Shown here one piece after another: positions 35,796 through 42,920 of a stretch of DNA of 64,000 bases. The first letter of the stretch is position 1, and every line of letters begins with the position of its first letter. The position numbers and the translations under genes are program-made. This DNA is from Sulfoacidibacillus ferrooxidans (GTDB lineage Bacteria > Bacillota > Bacilli > Alicyclobacillales > SLC66). The stretch is from NCBI RefSeq assembly GCF_022606465.1, contig NZ_JALBUF010000005.1, positions 152,607 to 216,606 on the forward strand, read 5' to 3'. The notes under the pieces were generated by a model. It saw only the letters and a list, made by a program, of their open reading frames with translations. It was not told the DNA's origin and searched no databases.

Positions 35796-36317
35796 ATGCT
35801 CGCCAAAGATACCGGATGCCGCGAGATTATCACCAGCGCCGTATGTGGAAAAGGGAGCAAATACGCCCAGTCCACGTATACGATTCGCCCTGCTAATCGC
35901 CCCACGACGATTGGCGGTTGCTGGGTGATGAATCATTCCTGCGAAGCAACATTGGCAGGAGATACGATTGAAGTTCATGGACGATTTGATATTAACGTAT
36001 GGTATTCCTATAACGGTAACAGTGAGACGGCGGTTGCCAAGGATACTGTGCCCTATGTTGAACATATCGCCCTGCAAGAATTAGATCCAAACTGTTTCCG
36101 CGACGACCTGGTGGTCTCCGTTCAAATGGTTCAACAGCCGAATTGCTTGGATGCGACGATCGTCGATGACGGGGCAGAAATCGCTGTGCGTGTTGAACTT
36201 GAATTATCAGTTGAAGTGGTTGGCCAAACGAAAATTTGGGTGCTAACGTGTGAACCTACTGACAAAAAAGAGAGCTTCGACGATGAAAGTTCACTCGAAG
36301 ACGAGTCTGGGTTGTAG
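35796..36317 (+). CDS. cotE: Outer spore coat morphogenetic protein CotE
   Basis: 173 aa from ATG 35796 (AGGAGGTCA at 35780-35788; GTG 35793 possible; the frame upstream to 35706 is probably non-coding). CotE surrounds the forespore and recruits outer coat proteins. Family features: CREIITSAVCGKGSKYAQST, TIGGCWVMNHSCEA, FDINVWYSYNGNSETAVAKD, QQPNCLDATI, VEVVGQTKIWV, and an acidic tail (SFDDESSLEDESG). It is followed by a strong terminator and then a five-gene ATP-grasp/amidoligase operon. Confidence 0.95.
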   Translation: MLAKDTGCREIITSAVCGKGSKYAQSTYTIRPANRPTTIGGCWVMNHSCEATLAGDTIEVHGRFDINVWYSYNGNSETAVAKDTVPYVEHIALQELDPNCFRDDLVVSVQMVQQPNCLDATIVDDGAEIAVRVELELSVEVVGQTKIWVLTCEPTDKKESFDDESSLEDESGL

Positions 36318-36349
36318 ATCGCCCGCACATCCAATAGTAATTAACTTGT

Positions 36350-36371
36350 GGGGCGCAGTGCGCCCCTTTTT
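36350..36371 (+). terminator. Strong rho-independent terminator between cotE and the ligase operon
   Basis: A 7-bp G/C stem GGGGCGC / GCGCCCC with loop AGT, followed by TTTTT. Only 17 bp separate it from the next start codon. Confidence 0.9.
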
Positions 36372-36388
36372 GTGTGAGGTGCGGTCTG

Positions 36389-37762
36389 ATGACAGGGCTA
36401 GCTAAAAAAACACCGAGAAAGGCTGTTGTACGTCGTCGAGCGTGGAATGTGATCCCGCAAAATATACCGAAATCACAACAATTACAGACTATCACTTATG
36501 GATTGCGCTCGCTGAAAGTGAAACAAAACACGCTTATACGCCCTGCTTTTTCTAAAAAGGCAGAGCGTTTCTTGCATTTACCTGACTATTGTGTAAGAAA
36601 GCAAAGGCGTGGAAGTGCGTTATATTTTGGTCCCAGTATAGCTATTTACGCTCTACCTGGGAAACGGAGTTTATTTGGACCACAAACCAATTTATTTCGC
36701 GAAATGGCATTGATCGCAAAAAATCAAGGTGTGGACTTATTTGTTGTGACTCCTGGTCATTTACAGTATGAACAGCGTCAGACGCTTGGATATCGGTACT
36801 ATCCTTCAAAGCGTAGATGGCGTCTAGAAATCTGTCCGTGGCCAGATTTTGTATGGAGACGTGCTGTGCAACGTCCTCTTCGCTTTCGAAAGCAAATGGA
36901 CGTTGATGAAATGATTTTAACGAACAAATCAGTGATTGGTACTTTGCCGCGGACCCAAAGTGAAAAATGGTTGTTGCATACGATGTTAAGCAAATCACAA
37001 GCGGTGTTACCGTTCTTATTACCTGTCACTCTAATTCAATCTCCTTATGACCTCATTAAAGCTGTTCATCAGTTAGGCGATGTCTATGTGAAACCTGTGC
37101 GGGGTACACAAGGTCAACAAATTGTAAGGATTGTTGAAGAAAATTCAAGATATATCGTCACACGGGCAAATTCTGATCGTTTTAATTATGCGCATGGAGA
37201 AGTACTTGCGACTGATCAAGATCTGTTGCGGCGATTTGTGCGTTTGACGATGTCAACTCCATTTATCGCCCAGCGTACAGTACACATGATGAGGACGATG
37301 AGCAATGAACCATTTGACTTGCGATACCTGATTCAAGCTAGTGCAGAAGGGGTGGATTCAGCTGTATGCACAGCCATTGTTGCTCGCGTAGCACCGAGTG
37401 AATCGGTAACCACAAATTTGCATACAGGAGCTATTCCGTTGTCGATTGAAGACTTGCTAAAGCGCATGCCGGACCATCGTGTGGCTTTGCTTTTACAAGC
37501 AATAGAACGTGGTCAAACAGCTGCTATTGCCGCTTTTCACGCTATTGCTAATCAACATGTGGCACTCGTGGAACTAGGCGTAGATATTGCAGTCGATCGA
37601 CAAGGTAGAGCGTTTATTCTTGAAGTTAATCCATGTCCTGGAAGACAAATGTATCGGCGTATCGATCCTGAGTTGCGACGTTTGTCACTTCAACGTGTTC
37701 TTGAATATGCTGTGTTCAGTACTGATTTTTTGCGCGGCGTAAAGGAGGCTGACCAGCAGTGA
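36389..37762 (+). CDS. YheC/YheD-type ATP-grasp protein 1, spore-coat associated (predicted)
   Basis: 457 aa from ATG 36389, 7 nt after GAGGTG. A basic N-terminus (about 70 residues, KKTPRKAVVRRR) leads into the YheC/YheD-type pre-ATP-grasp region (IAIYALPGKRSLFGPQTNLF). The ATP-grasp core includes DVYVKPVRGTQGQQIVRI (about 230-247, ATP-binding lysine and glycine loop), EPFDLRYLIQ, LVELGVDIAVDRQGRAFI and the metal-binding LEVNPCPG (about 410). Such enzymes join a carboxylate to an amine using ATP. In B. subtilis YheC/YheD are coat-associated. First of five coupled genes; substrate unknown. Confidence 0.88.
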   Translation: MTGLAKKTPRKAVVRRRAWNVIPQNIPKSQQLQTITYGLRSLKVKQNTLIRPAFSKKAERFLHLPDYCVRKQRRGSALYFGPSIAIYALPGKRSLFGPQTNLFREMALIAKNQGVDLFVVTPGHLQYEQRQTLGYRYYPSKRRWRLEICPWPDFVWRRAVQRPLRFRKQMDVDEMILTNKSVIGTLPRTQSEKWLLHTMLSKSQAVLPFLLPVTLIQSPYDLIKAVHQLGDVYVKPVRGTQGQQIVRIVEENSRYIVTRANSDRFNYAHGEVLATDQDLLRRFVRLTMSTPFIAQRTVHMMRTMSNEPFDLRYLIQASAEGVDSAVCTAIVARVAPSESVTTNLHTGAIPLSIEDLLKRMPDHRVALLLQAIERGQTAAIAAFHAIANQHVALVELGVDIAVDRQGRAFILEVNPCPGRQMYRRIDPELRRLSLQRVLEYAVFSTDFLRGVKEADQQ

Positions 37763-38913
37763 CGTCAGAACCTTTATTATCGCTTTGTGGGTTGACTCGA
37801 CAACTTCGAGTACCACAGATAGGGGTCATGGCTAGACCGCGTGTTGTAAGTGGCATCTTTCAAGGGAAACAGGGTCCATTGCTCTTGAGGTATCTTGAGG
37901 CAGCAGCTCGGGAAGGTGCATTTGCCTGTGTATTTGATCCAGCGAACATTGATGTACAACGCAAACGTCTACGCGGGTATATCTTAGCTAATCGTACAAC
38001 GGAGGGGCAACGTCTCGTTGCCCTAGCAGATCTAGCTATTCCTCCGGTCATCTATGATCAAATTATTTCAAGAAGTTACGATCGTTCTAAAACGTTCACA
38101 CAAGCCAGAGAGTATTTAAAACAGGTTTCAGTCATTTTTAATGATGGCTATTTTGACAAATGGGAAGTGCATTCCTGGCTTGCAATGGTTCCTAAATTAA
38201 GGATGCATGTACCTCATACGGCATTAGTTACAGGACCTGAAACCTTGCGAATCTTTCTACAAAAACATGAAACGGTTTTTATTAAGCCCATTCATGGCAG
38301 TTTAGGGATTGGGATTATTCGAGTACAGCGTGTGGGAGAACTCTGGCAGGCTGTTTTACGAACGAAGCAAGGTTTGGGAACGACTGTAGAAGTACATGAT
38401 GCAAAATCAATCTATCAGCACTTTAGGGCGCGCTTAACGCGTAATCCGCATATCGTACAGCAAGGAATTGCACTTGCTCAATTTGAAGAACGTCCCTTTG
38501 ACATTCGCTTATTGGTGCAAAAGAATCGACAAGGTCACTGGAAGCGCACAAAAATGTATATTCGTGTGGCTGCCAAAGGGGATTTTACATCAAATTTGGC
38601 GACTGGAGGTCAAGCACTTCCACTATCTGCGCTAACTTTTGATCAAGATGTTTCACTTTCAGATATAAAACAAACCATTCGCCAATTGGAAAAATTGATT
38701 CCTGCATGCATTGAAGAACAATCGGGTCGCATACTTGGTGAAATGGGAATCGACCTTGGAGTCAGTGAAACAGGAGAAATTTATGTAATTGAAGTCAATT
38801 CAAAACCCTGGAAGACACCGATGACCAGCTCCGGCTCTGAACAACTCGTTGATTTATCATTCCTGCGACCGATTCGCTTCGCGCTGGGACTTGCGAGTGC
38901 CAGACAGAGGTGA
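37759..38913 (+). CDS. YheC/YheD-type ATP-grasp protein 2
   Basis: 384 aa. GTG 37759 overlaps the previous stop (GTGA) and AAAGGAGG lies upstream, so translation is coupled. N-terminal pre-ATP-grasp domain (IGVMARPRVVSGIFQGK). The ATP-grasp part has FIKPIHGSLGIGIIRVQ (about 172-189), RPFDIRLLVQKN, KMYIRVAAKGDFTSNLATGG and MGIDLGVSETGEIYVIEVNSKP (metal-binding Glu/Asn present, about 342-349). It should be an active ligase. Paralogue of the neighbours at 36389, 40425 and 41471, but diverged. Confidence 0.88.
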   Translation: MTSEPLLSLCGLTRQLRVPQIGVMARPRVVSGIFQGKQGPLLLRYLEAAAREGAFACVFDPANIDVQRKRLRGYILANRTTEGQRLVALADLAIPPVIYDQIISRSYDRSKTFTQAREYLKQVSVIFNDGYFDKWEVHSWLAMVPKLRMHVPHTALVTGPETLRIFLQKHETVFIKPIHGSLGIGIIRVQRVGELWQAVLRTKQGLGTTVEVHDAKSIYQHFRARLTRNPHIVQQGIALAQFEERPFDIRLLVQKNRQGHWKRTKMYIRVAAKGDFTSNLATGGQALPLSALTFDQDVSLSDIKQTIRQLEKLIPACIEEQSGRILGEMGIDLGVSETGEIYVIEVNSKPWKTPMTSSGSEQLVDLSFLRPIRFALGLASARQR

Positions 38914-38931
38914 AGGGAGGCGCCATGCACT

Positions 38932-40428
38932 GTGACGTACTATTTGCTACACAGCGGTCAAATGTCTGCAGAGCGTTTGGCCGTCCAAGTGCCAAGACTA
39001 GTGCCAATTGAAGAAATCAGGCGTGTAGGTGCGGATGACACAGTCATCCGCTTTGGCAACACGGAAGATCAGGATCGGGGAAAATGGACGATTAATCGCC
39101 GTGAGGCACTATTTATCGCAGATTCACGGAGAACGCTTCTTAAAACTTTACGAAGAGCTGGCGTGAATTGTCCGAGATTTACAAACCGCGATGAAGAAAC
39201 AGAAACAAAGAATCAATTAATTAAAACCTATCGTGTTCCTGTATTTAATTTGCGGGCGCTAGCGTGTTTTCGAACAGAAGGAAAATCCGTTTGGCTTAGC
39301 AAACGAATTCATCAAATTCAAGATCATTATACAGAAGTGGTTTTTGATTCTGATGATGAGGCAAGAAGAGTGAGTTTGTTAGCTGTCAGGGCAATGCATG
39401 CTGTGGGACTGGAGTTCGGTCTTGTGAGTATTGGGATTGGACCAAAAGGTCGCCCTATTGTGTTAGATGTGTCACCCTCTCCGGTTTGTAAAGGTCGTCT
39501 ACTACAACTTTACGCCCAGGCAATCAATGAGTTTATGACACAAGAGGAACGCAATAATCGTGCGGAAGTAGACCGAGTATTGCTAGGAACTGATCTGGAA
39601 TTCATGTTGAAATCACGTCATGGCAAGTTAATACCAGCATCTAGATACTTTCCTTTGAAGGGTAAGGTGGGCTGTGATGATCGAACTTTAAATGGCGATC
39701 GGTCTCGTCGCCCATTAGGTGAAATCCGTCCTCTTCCATCACCCACACCAGAGGGATTATGTCAAAACATAGAGCGTGTATTAAAAGATGCTATTTCTTT
39801 GTCTGCAACACCTTATCCAGTATGGGTAGCCGGAAGTGCACCATTTGAACGATTTCCGATTGGTGGACATATCCATTTTAGTGGAATTCCTTTTACAGCG
39901 CGCTTTGTCAATTGTTTAGATGCTTATGTTGGTATGCCGCTAATGTTGATTGAAGACCCTGTCAGTGCACTAAGAAGGCGTCCTAAGTATGGGTTTTTAG
40001 GGGATATTCGGCACAAATCATATGGCGGATTTGAGTATCGAACGCCTGCTAGTTTTCTTGTAGATCCAAATATTGCACTCGGGGCTCTTGCGCTCGCTTA
40101 TGTAGTTGCACACCACCATGCAGAACTTCCTTATATTGATTTACACGATGCCATGCGCATGAAGGCATTTTATCGAAATGATCGTGATTATTTGCTTCCT
40201 ATAGCGGAAGAGGTCTATGCAAATGTGAAGAGAACCGCAAGTTATGTCAGATATCGTGAACCCATTGACTTGATCTTTACTATGATTCGCAATGATGAAG
40301 TGTGGGATGAATCCATTGATGTGCGAAAGGCATGGCAGATTGCTATGCCTGAATCTACAGTGCGAAAGCAAACACAGCGTAAAAAAAAGCAAGCGTCTTC
40401 ATCTGTGAGAGGGGGAGTGACTACATGA
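38932..40428 (+). CDS. Fusion of degenerate ATP-grasp domain with phiEco32-type COOH-NH2 ligase (amidoligase)
   Basis: 498 aa, GTG 38932 after GGGAGG. Residues about 30-210 resemble the C-terminal lobe of an ATP-grasp enzyme (MHAVGLEFGLVSIGIGPKGR followed by PIVLDVSPSPV); the usual metal-binding ExN reads DxS, so this half may be inactive. Residues about 215-450 match the phiEco32-like amidoligase family (glutamine-synthetase-like fold): GTDLEFMLK (219), KVGCDDRTLN, GEIRPLPSPTPEGL (262), GGHIHFSG (310) and GFEYRTPASFL. Predicted to form amide/peptide bonds. The tail is basic (RKQTQRKKKQ). Flanked by ATP-grasp ligases and cotE. Confidence 0.85.
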   Translation: MTYYLLHSGQMSAERLAVQVPRLVPIEEIRRVGADDTVIRFGNTEDQDRGKWTINRREALFIADSRRTLLKTLRRAGVNCPRFTNRDEETETKNQLIKTYRVPVFNLRALACFRTEGKSVWLSKRIHQIQDHYTEVVFDSDDEARRVSLLAVRAMHAVGLEFGLVSIGIGPKGRPIVLDVSPSPVCKGRLLQLYAQAINEFMTQEERNNRAEVDRVLLGTDLEFMLKSRHGKLIPASRYFPLKGKVGCDDRTLNGDRSRRPLGEIRPLPSPTPEGLCQNIERVLKDAISLSATPYPVWVAGSAPFERFPIGGHIHFSGIPFTARFVNCLDAYVGMPLMLIEDPVSALRRRPKYGFLGDIRHKSYGGFEYRTPASFLVDPNIALGALALAYVVAHHHAELPYIDLHDAMRMKAFYRNDRDYLLPIAEEVYANVKRTASYVRYREPIDLIFTMIRNDEVWDESIDVRKAWQIAMPESTVRKQTQRKKKQASSSVRGGVTT

Positions 40429-41474
40429 ATAGGTCGTCAAACTTCGTATTCGCCATTTTAACGGGAGAGCATAATACGCGCTCTCCATATATCAGGGCAT
40501 TGTTGCGCACCGCGCAAGCGATGGATGTGACTGCCTATTCTATGACGCCACGGCAACTACTCATGGATCGTAAAAATGTTTTGCCTGATGTTGTTTACAA
40601 TCGAATACCTACGCGTAAAGAGGAGTCGGCTGAAGAAACGAAGTTGGCGAAGCATTGGCTAAGGGAACAAGGAATACCCTATTTTAATCAAAGATTTTTT
40701 AATAAACGCGAAATGGATCAGATTTTGCGAACGGATGATGAACTTACATCTTTTTTACCTAATACGTTGACTCTTTGGGAACCGAATACTGTTCTTCGGT
40801 GGTTGGAACAGTACGAAGGTGTTTTTATCAAGCCTATCGGTGGGAGTTTTGGTGAAGGGATTTGCAGAGCTACTAAAGTAAATGGTCACTACCAGCTGGA
40901 AACGCGTGATGGATCTGGCCTACATGCTCTTACGTTCATGAGGCCAGAAGACTGTGTAGAAGCTTGTCGTACACGCATGGGGAATATGCCATTTATTGTG
41001 CAAGAAGCGATTCCATTGGCTAAATATGAAGGGTGTAAAACTGATTTTCGCGTTCATATCCATAGGTTAACAGATCATGAATGGAAAGTGGCGGGTATTG
41101 GAGCAAAAGTCGGTCATCCAGAAGGTATTACCACTCATGTACACAGTGGGGGACGAGTGGAAGATGGAGATTTTGTATTGCGCAGTTGGTATGGTGATCG
41201 CGTAGATGCAGTGCGTAATGAAATTGAGCAGACAGCTAGTCTTATAAGTCAAAAGTTGTCAAGTGGACTTGATGTTTCGTTAGGAGAATTGGGGCTCGAT
41301 ATGGGGATTGCTACGGATGGTAGAATGGTGCTTTTTGAGGCAAATGCAAAACCGGGGCGCTCTATTTTTTCACATCCATCTTTGCGAAGTGCTGGGCAAT
41401 GGTCTCGCAAAGCTATTTTACTCTATGCCAGATGGCTTGTGATGCATCAATCTATGGCAGGTGTACTACGATGA
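40425..41474 (+). CDS. YheC/YheD-type ATP-grasp protein 3
   Basis: 349 aa. ATG 40425 overlaps the previous stop (ATGA). N-terminal half: FAILTGEHNTRSPYIRALLR, PDVVYNRIPTRK, typical of YheC/YheD. ATP-grasp: FIKPIGGSFGEGICRAT (about 133-149), TDFRVHIHRL, GIGAKVGHPEGITTHVHSGG and LGLDMGIATDGRMVLFEANAKPGRS with intact Glu/Asn (about 303-307). It is closest by eye to the next gene (41471), suggesting a tandem duplication. Confidence 0.9.
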   Translation: MNRSSNFVFAILTGEHNTRSPYIRALLRTAQAMDVTAYSMTPRQLLMDRKNVLPDVVYNRIPTRKEESAEETKLAKHWLREQGIPYFNQRFFNKREMDQILRTDDELTSFLPNTLTLWEPNTVLRWLEQYEGVFIKPIGGSFGEGICRATKVNGHYQLETRDGSGLHALTFMRPEDCVEACRTRMGNMPFIVQEAIPLAKYEGCKTDFRVHIHRLTDHEWKVAGIGAKVGHPEGITTHVHSGGRVEDGDFVLRSWYGDRVDAVRNEIEQTASLISQKLSSGLDVSLGELGLDMGIATDGRMVLFEANAKPGRSIFSHPSLRSAGQWSRKAILLYARWLVMHQSMAGVLR

Positions 41475-42535
41475 TTGGAAAGACAGTAAAGGATCCAATC
41501 GGTATTTTAACGGCAAGTCGTAAACCTGATGTACTTGGTGGGAATGTATCTAATTTTAGGCGAATCATTCAAGCGGCACATAGTCAGGATATTTCTTGCG
41601 CGATCTATAATGTATGTCCGCGAGAAGTAACGGTCTATCGGTATTCCCAACAAGGGTCTCTTAAAAAAGAAAGTTTCGTTGGATTCCCAAAAGTTTTATA
41701 TAACAGGATTCCAACTCGGGTGTTAGAAAATCAGGATGTTGTAAAGAAGACCATACATGAGTTGGAGCGTCAGGGGAGGAAGATCACCAATCCGCATTTT
41801 CTACGTAAAGATGAGATTGCTGCTCTATGGGATTCCAGAACAGATCTAGCAGCATGTACTCCTCGAAGTCATGTGGTCAGACATGCGGAAGATATTTTGG
41901 ACTTTGTAAGCACTGGTGAGTATGATGGGCTTTATCTTAAACCCATTTCAGGGAAAGCAGGAATTGGAATTTTCCACATGGCTAAACACGGACAACATTT
42001 TGAAGTGCTTGAACAACAAAAGGGAAGGCGTGTGCGTCATGGCCTTTTTACTTACAAAGAATTGTCTGACTGGATTCTAACGCGCAGATGGGGCCAGCAT
42101 TATCTTTTGCAAGAAGAGGCAGCCGTAGAACACTACCGTGGACGGCGGTTTGATCTGCGGTTACTTTTGCATAAAGATTCGAATGCATCTTTTGCTTTGA
42201 CTGGGGCAGGTGTAAGAATTGGACCCGCACGAGGAATTACTACTCACGTACCCAATGGCGGAGAAATTGCAAAACCACAAGATGTATTAAAAGACCTATA
42301 TGGCAAACGTGCCGAGTACGTTTTGTACCAGGCCAGTGATGTTGCTGTGAAAGCTGCAGATGCTATTGCAACATCTCCTGGTATTTGGTCAGAACTATCT
42401 ATTGATATGGGACTCATGAAAGATGGAAGTCCAGTTCTTTTTGAGGCAAATGCAAAGCCGATGAAGTTTGATGAGCCTTCTATTGAACGACTCGCGAAGA
42501 AACGGTTGATCCAGTGTTTACATCATTTAGCTTAA
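41471..42535 (+). CDS. YheC/YheD-type ATP-grasp protein 4
   Basis: 354 aa from ATG 41471, overlapping the previous stop (ATGA); the frame is open upstream to 41399 but that lies in the preceding gene. YheC/YheD layout: IGILTASRKPDVLGGNVSNF start, PKVLYNRIPTRV, YLKPISGKAGIGIFHMAKHG (about 154-173), RRFDLRLLLHKD, GVRIGPARGITTHVPNGGE, SIDMGLMKDGSPVLFEANAKP (metal Glu/Asn intact). Last gene of the operon. Predicted spore-coat ligase; the substrate is unknown. Confidence 0.9.
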   Translation: MIGKTVKDPIGILTASRKPDVLGGNVSNFRRIIQAAHSQDISCAIYNVCPREVTVYRYSQQGSLKKESFVGFPKVLYNRIPTRVLENQDVVKKTIHELERQGRKITNPHFLRKDEIAALWDSRTDLAACTPRSHVVRHAEDILDFVSTGEYDGLYLKPISGKAGIGIFHMAKHGQHFEVLEQQKGRRVRHGLFTYKELSDWILTRRWGQHYLLQEEAAVEHYRGRRFDLRLLLHKDSNASFALTGAGVRIGPARGITTHVPNGGEIAKPQDVLKDLYGKRAEYVLYQASDVAVKAADAIATSPGIWSELSIDMGLMKDGSPVLFEANAKPMKFDEPSIERLAKKRLIQCLHHLA

Positions 42536-42554
42536 AAATGGAGTATTTTACGGG

Positions 42555-42583
42555 TTGCTTACTGGGCATACTCTTGTTATGAT
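42555..42583 (+). promoter_or_regulatory. Promoter of 6S RNA
   Basis: TTGCTT (42555-42560), 17-nt spacer, TATGAT (42578-42583), which would start transcription near 42590, at the base of the predicted closing stem. Confidence 0.55.
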
Positions 42584-42584
42584 A

Positions 42585-42775
42585 ATCATCACCTGCAGTG
42601 TTCGTATTCGGGACCTTTGTTTTGAACCGTATGTGTTTTAAGGGGAGACAGATTCCATCTCGTGCTGGCAAGCCCTCTTGAAGGGAAGTCAAATACCGAC
42701 ATGCTAGTCGCCCACCTGCGAGAGCGGGTTCATAAAACACTCGTTCCATACGGCACATGCGGGTGCTGATGATTG
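42585..42775 (+). ncRNA. ssrS: 6S RNA (regulator of RNA polymerase)
   Basis: About 190 nt that fold into one long interrupted hairpin. The ends pair (ATCATCA 42585-42591 with TGATGAT near 42767-42773; CCTGCAGTG against CACATGCGGG), and further in CCGTATG pairs with CATACGG and GTGTTTTA with TAAAACAC. The 5' half (TGTTCG ... CGGGACC ... TGAACCGTATG) follows the same pattern as E. coli 6S RNA (TGTTCG ... CGGGCC ... TGAGCCGAT). 6S RNA mimics an open promoter and binds sigma-A holoenzyme in stationary phase. Exact ends and the product-RNA start site are not determined; identification is by recollected consensus, not a covariance search. Confidence 0.72.
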
Positions 42776-42817
42776 ATAAAATGGATATGCTTGTAGTAAG
42801 ATCTATAACGATTAGAT

Positions 42818-42845
42818 GGAGAGGGCTAGGCTCTCTCCTTTGTTG
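42818..42845 (+). terminator. Rho-independent terminator after 6S RNA
   Basis: A 9-bp stem GGAGAGGGC / GCTCTCTCC (one G-U), loop TAG, then TTTGTTGTG. It also shields miaB from upstream transcription. Confidence 0.7.
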
Positions 42846-42920
42846 TGTATAAATTGCCGCATTCTATTGCTTTGTGTACAATAGGTGATATGAAGAATCG
42901 CGCGATAAGGAAGTGTGAGA

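Noticed and set aside
42480..42758. 92-codon minus-strand open frame over the 6S RNA region
   Set aside because: It runs antisense to a structured RNA with its own promoter and terminator, extends into the end of the preceding gene, and has no recognisable domain or good start context.
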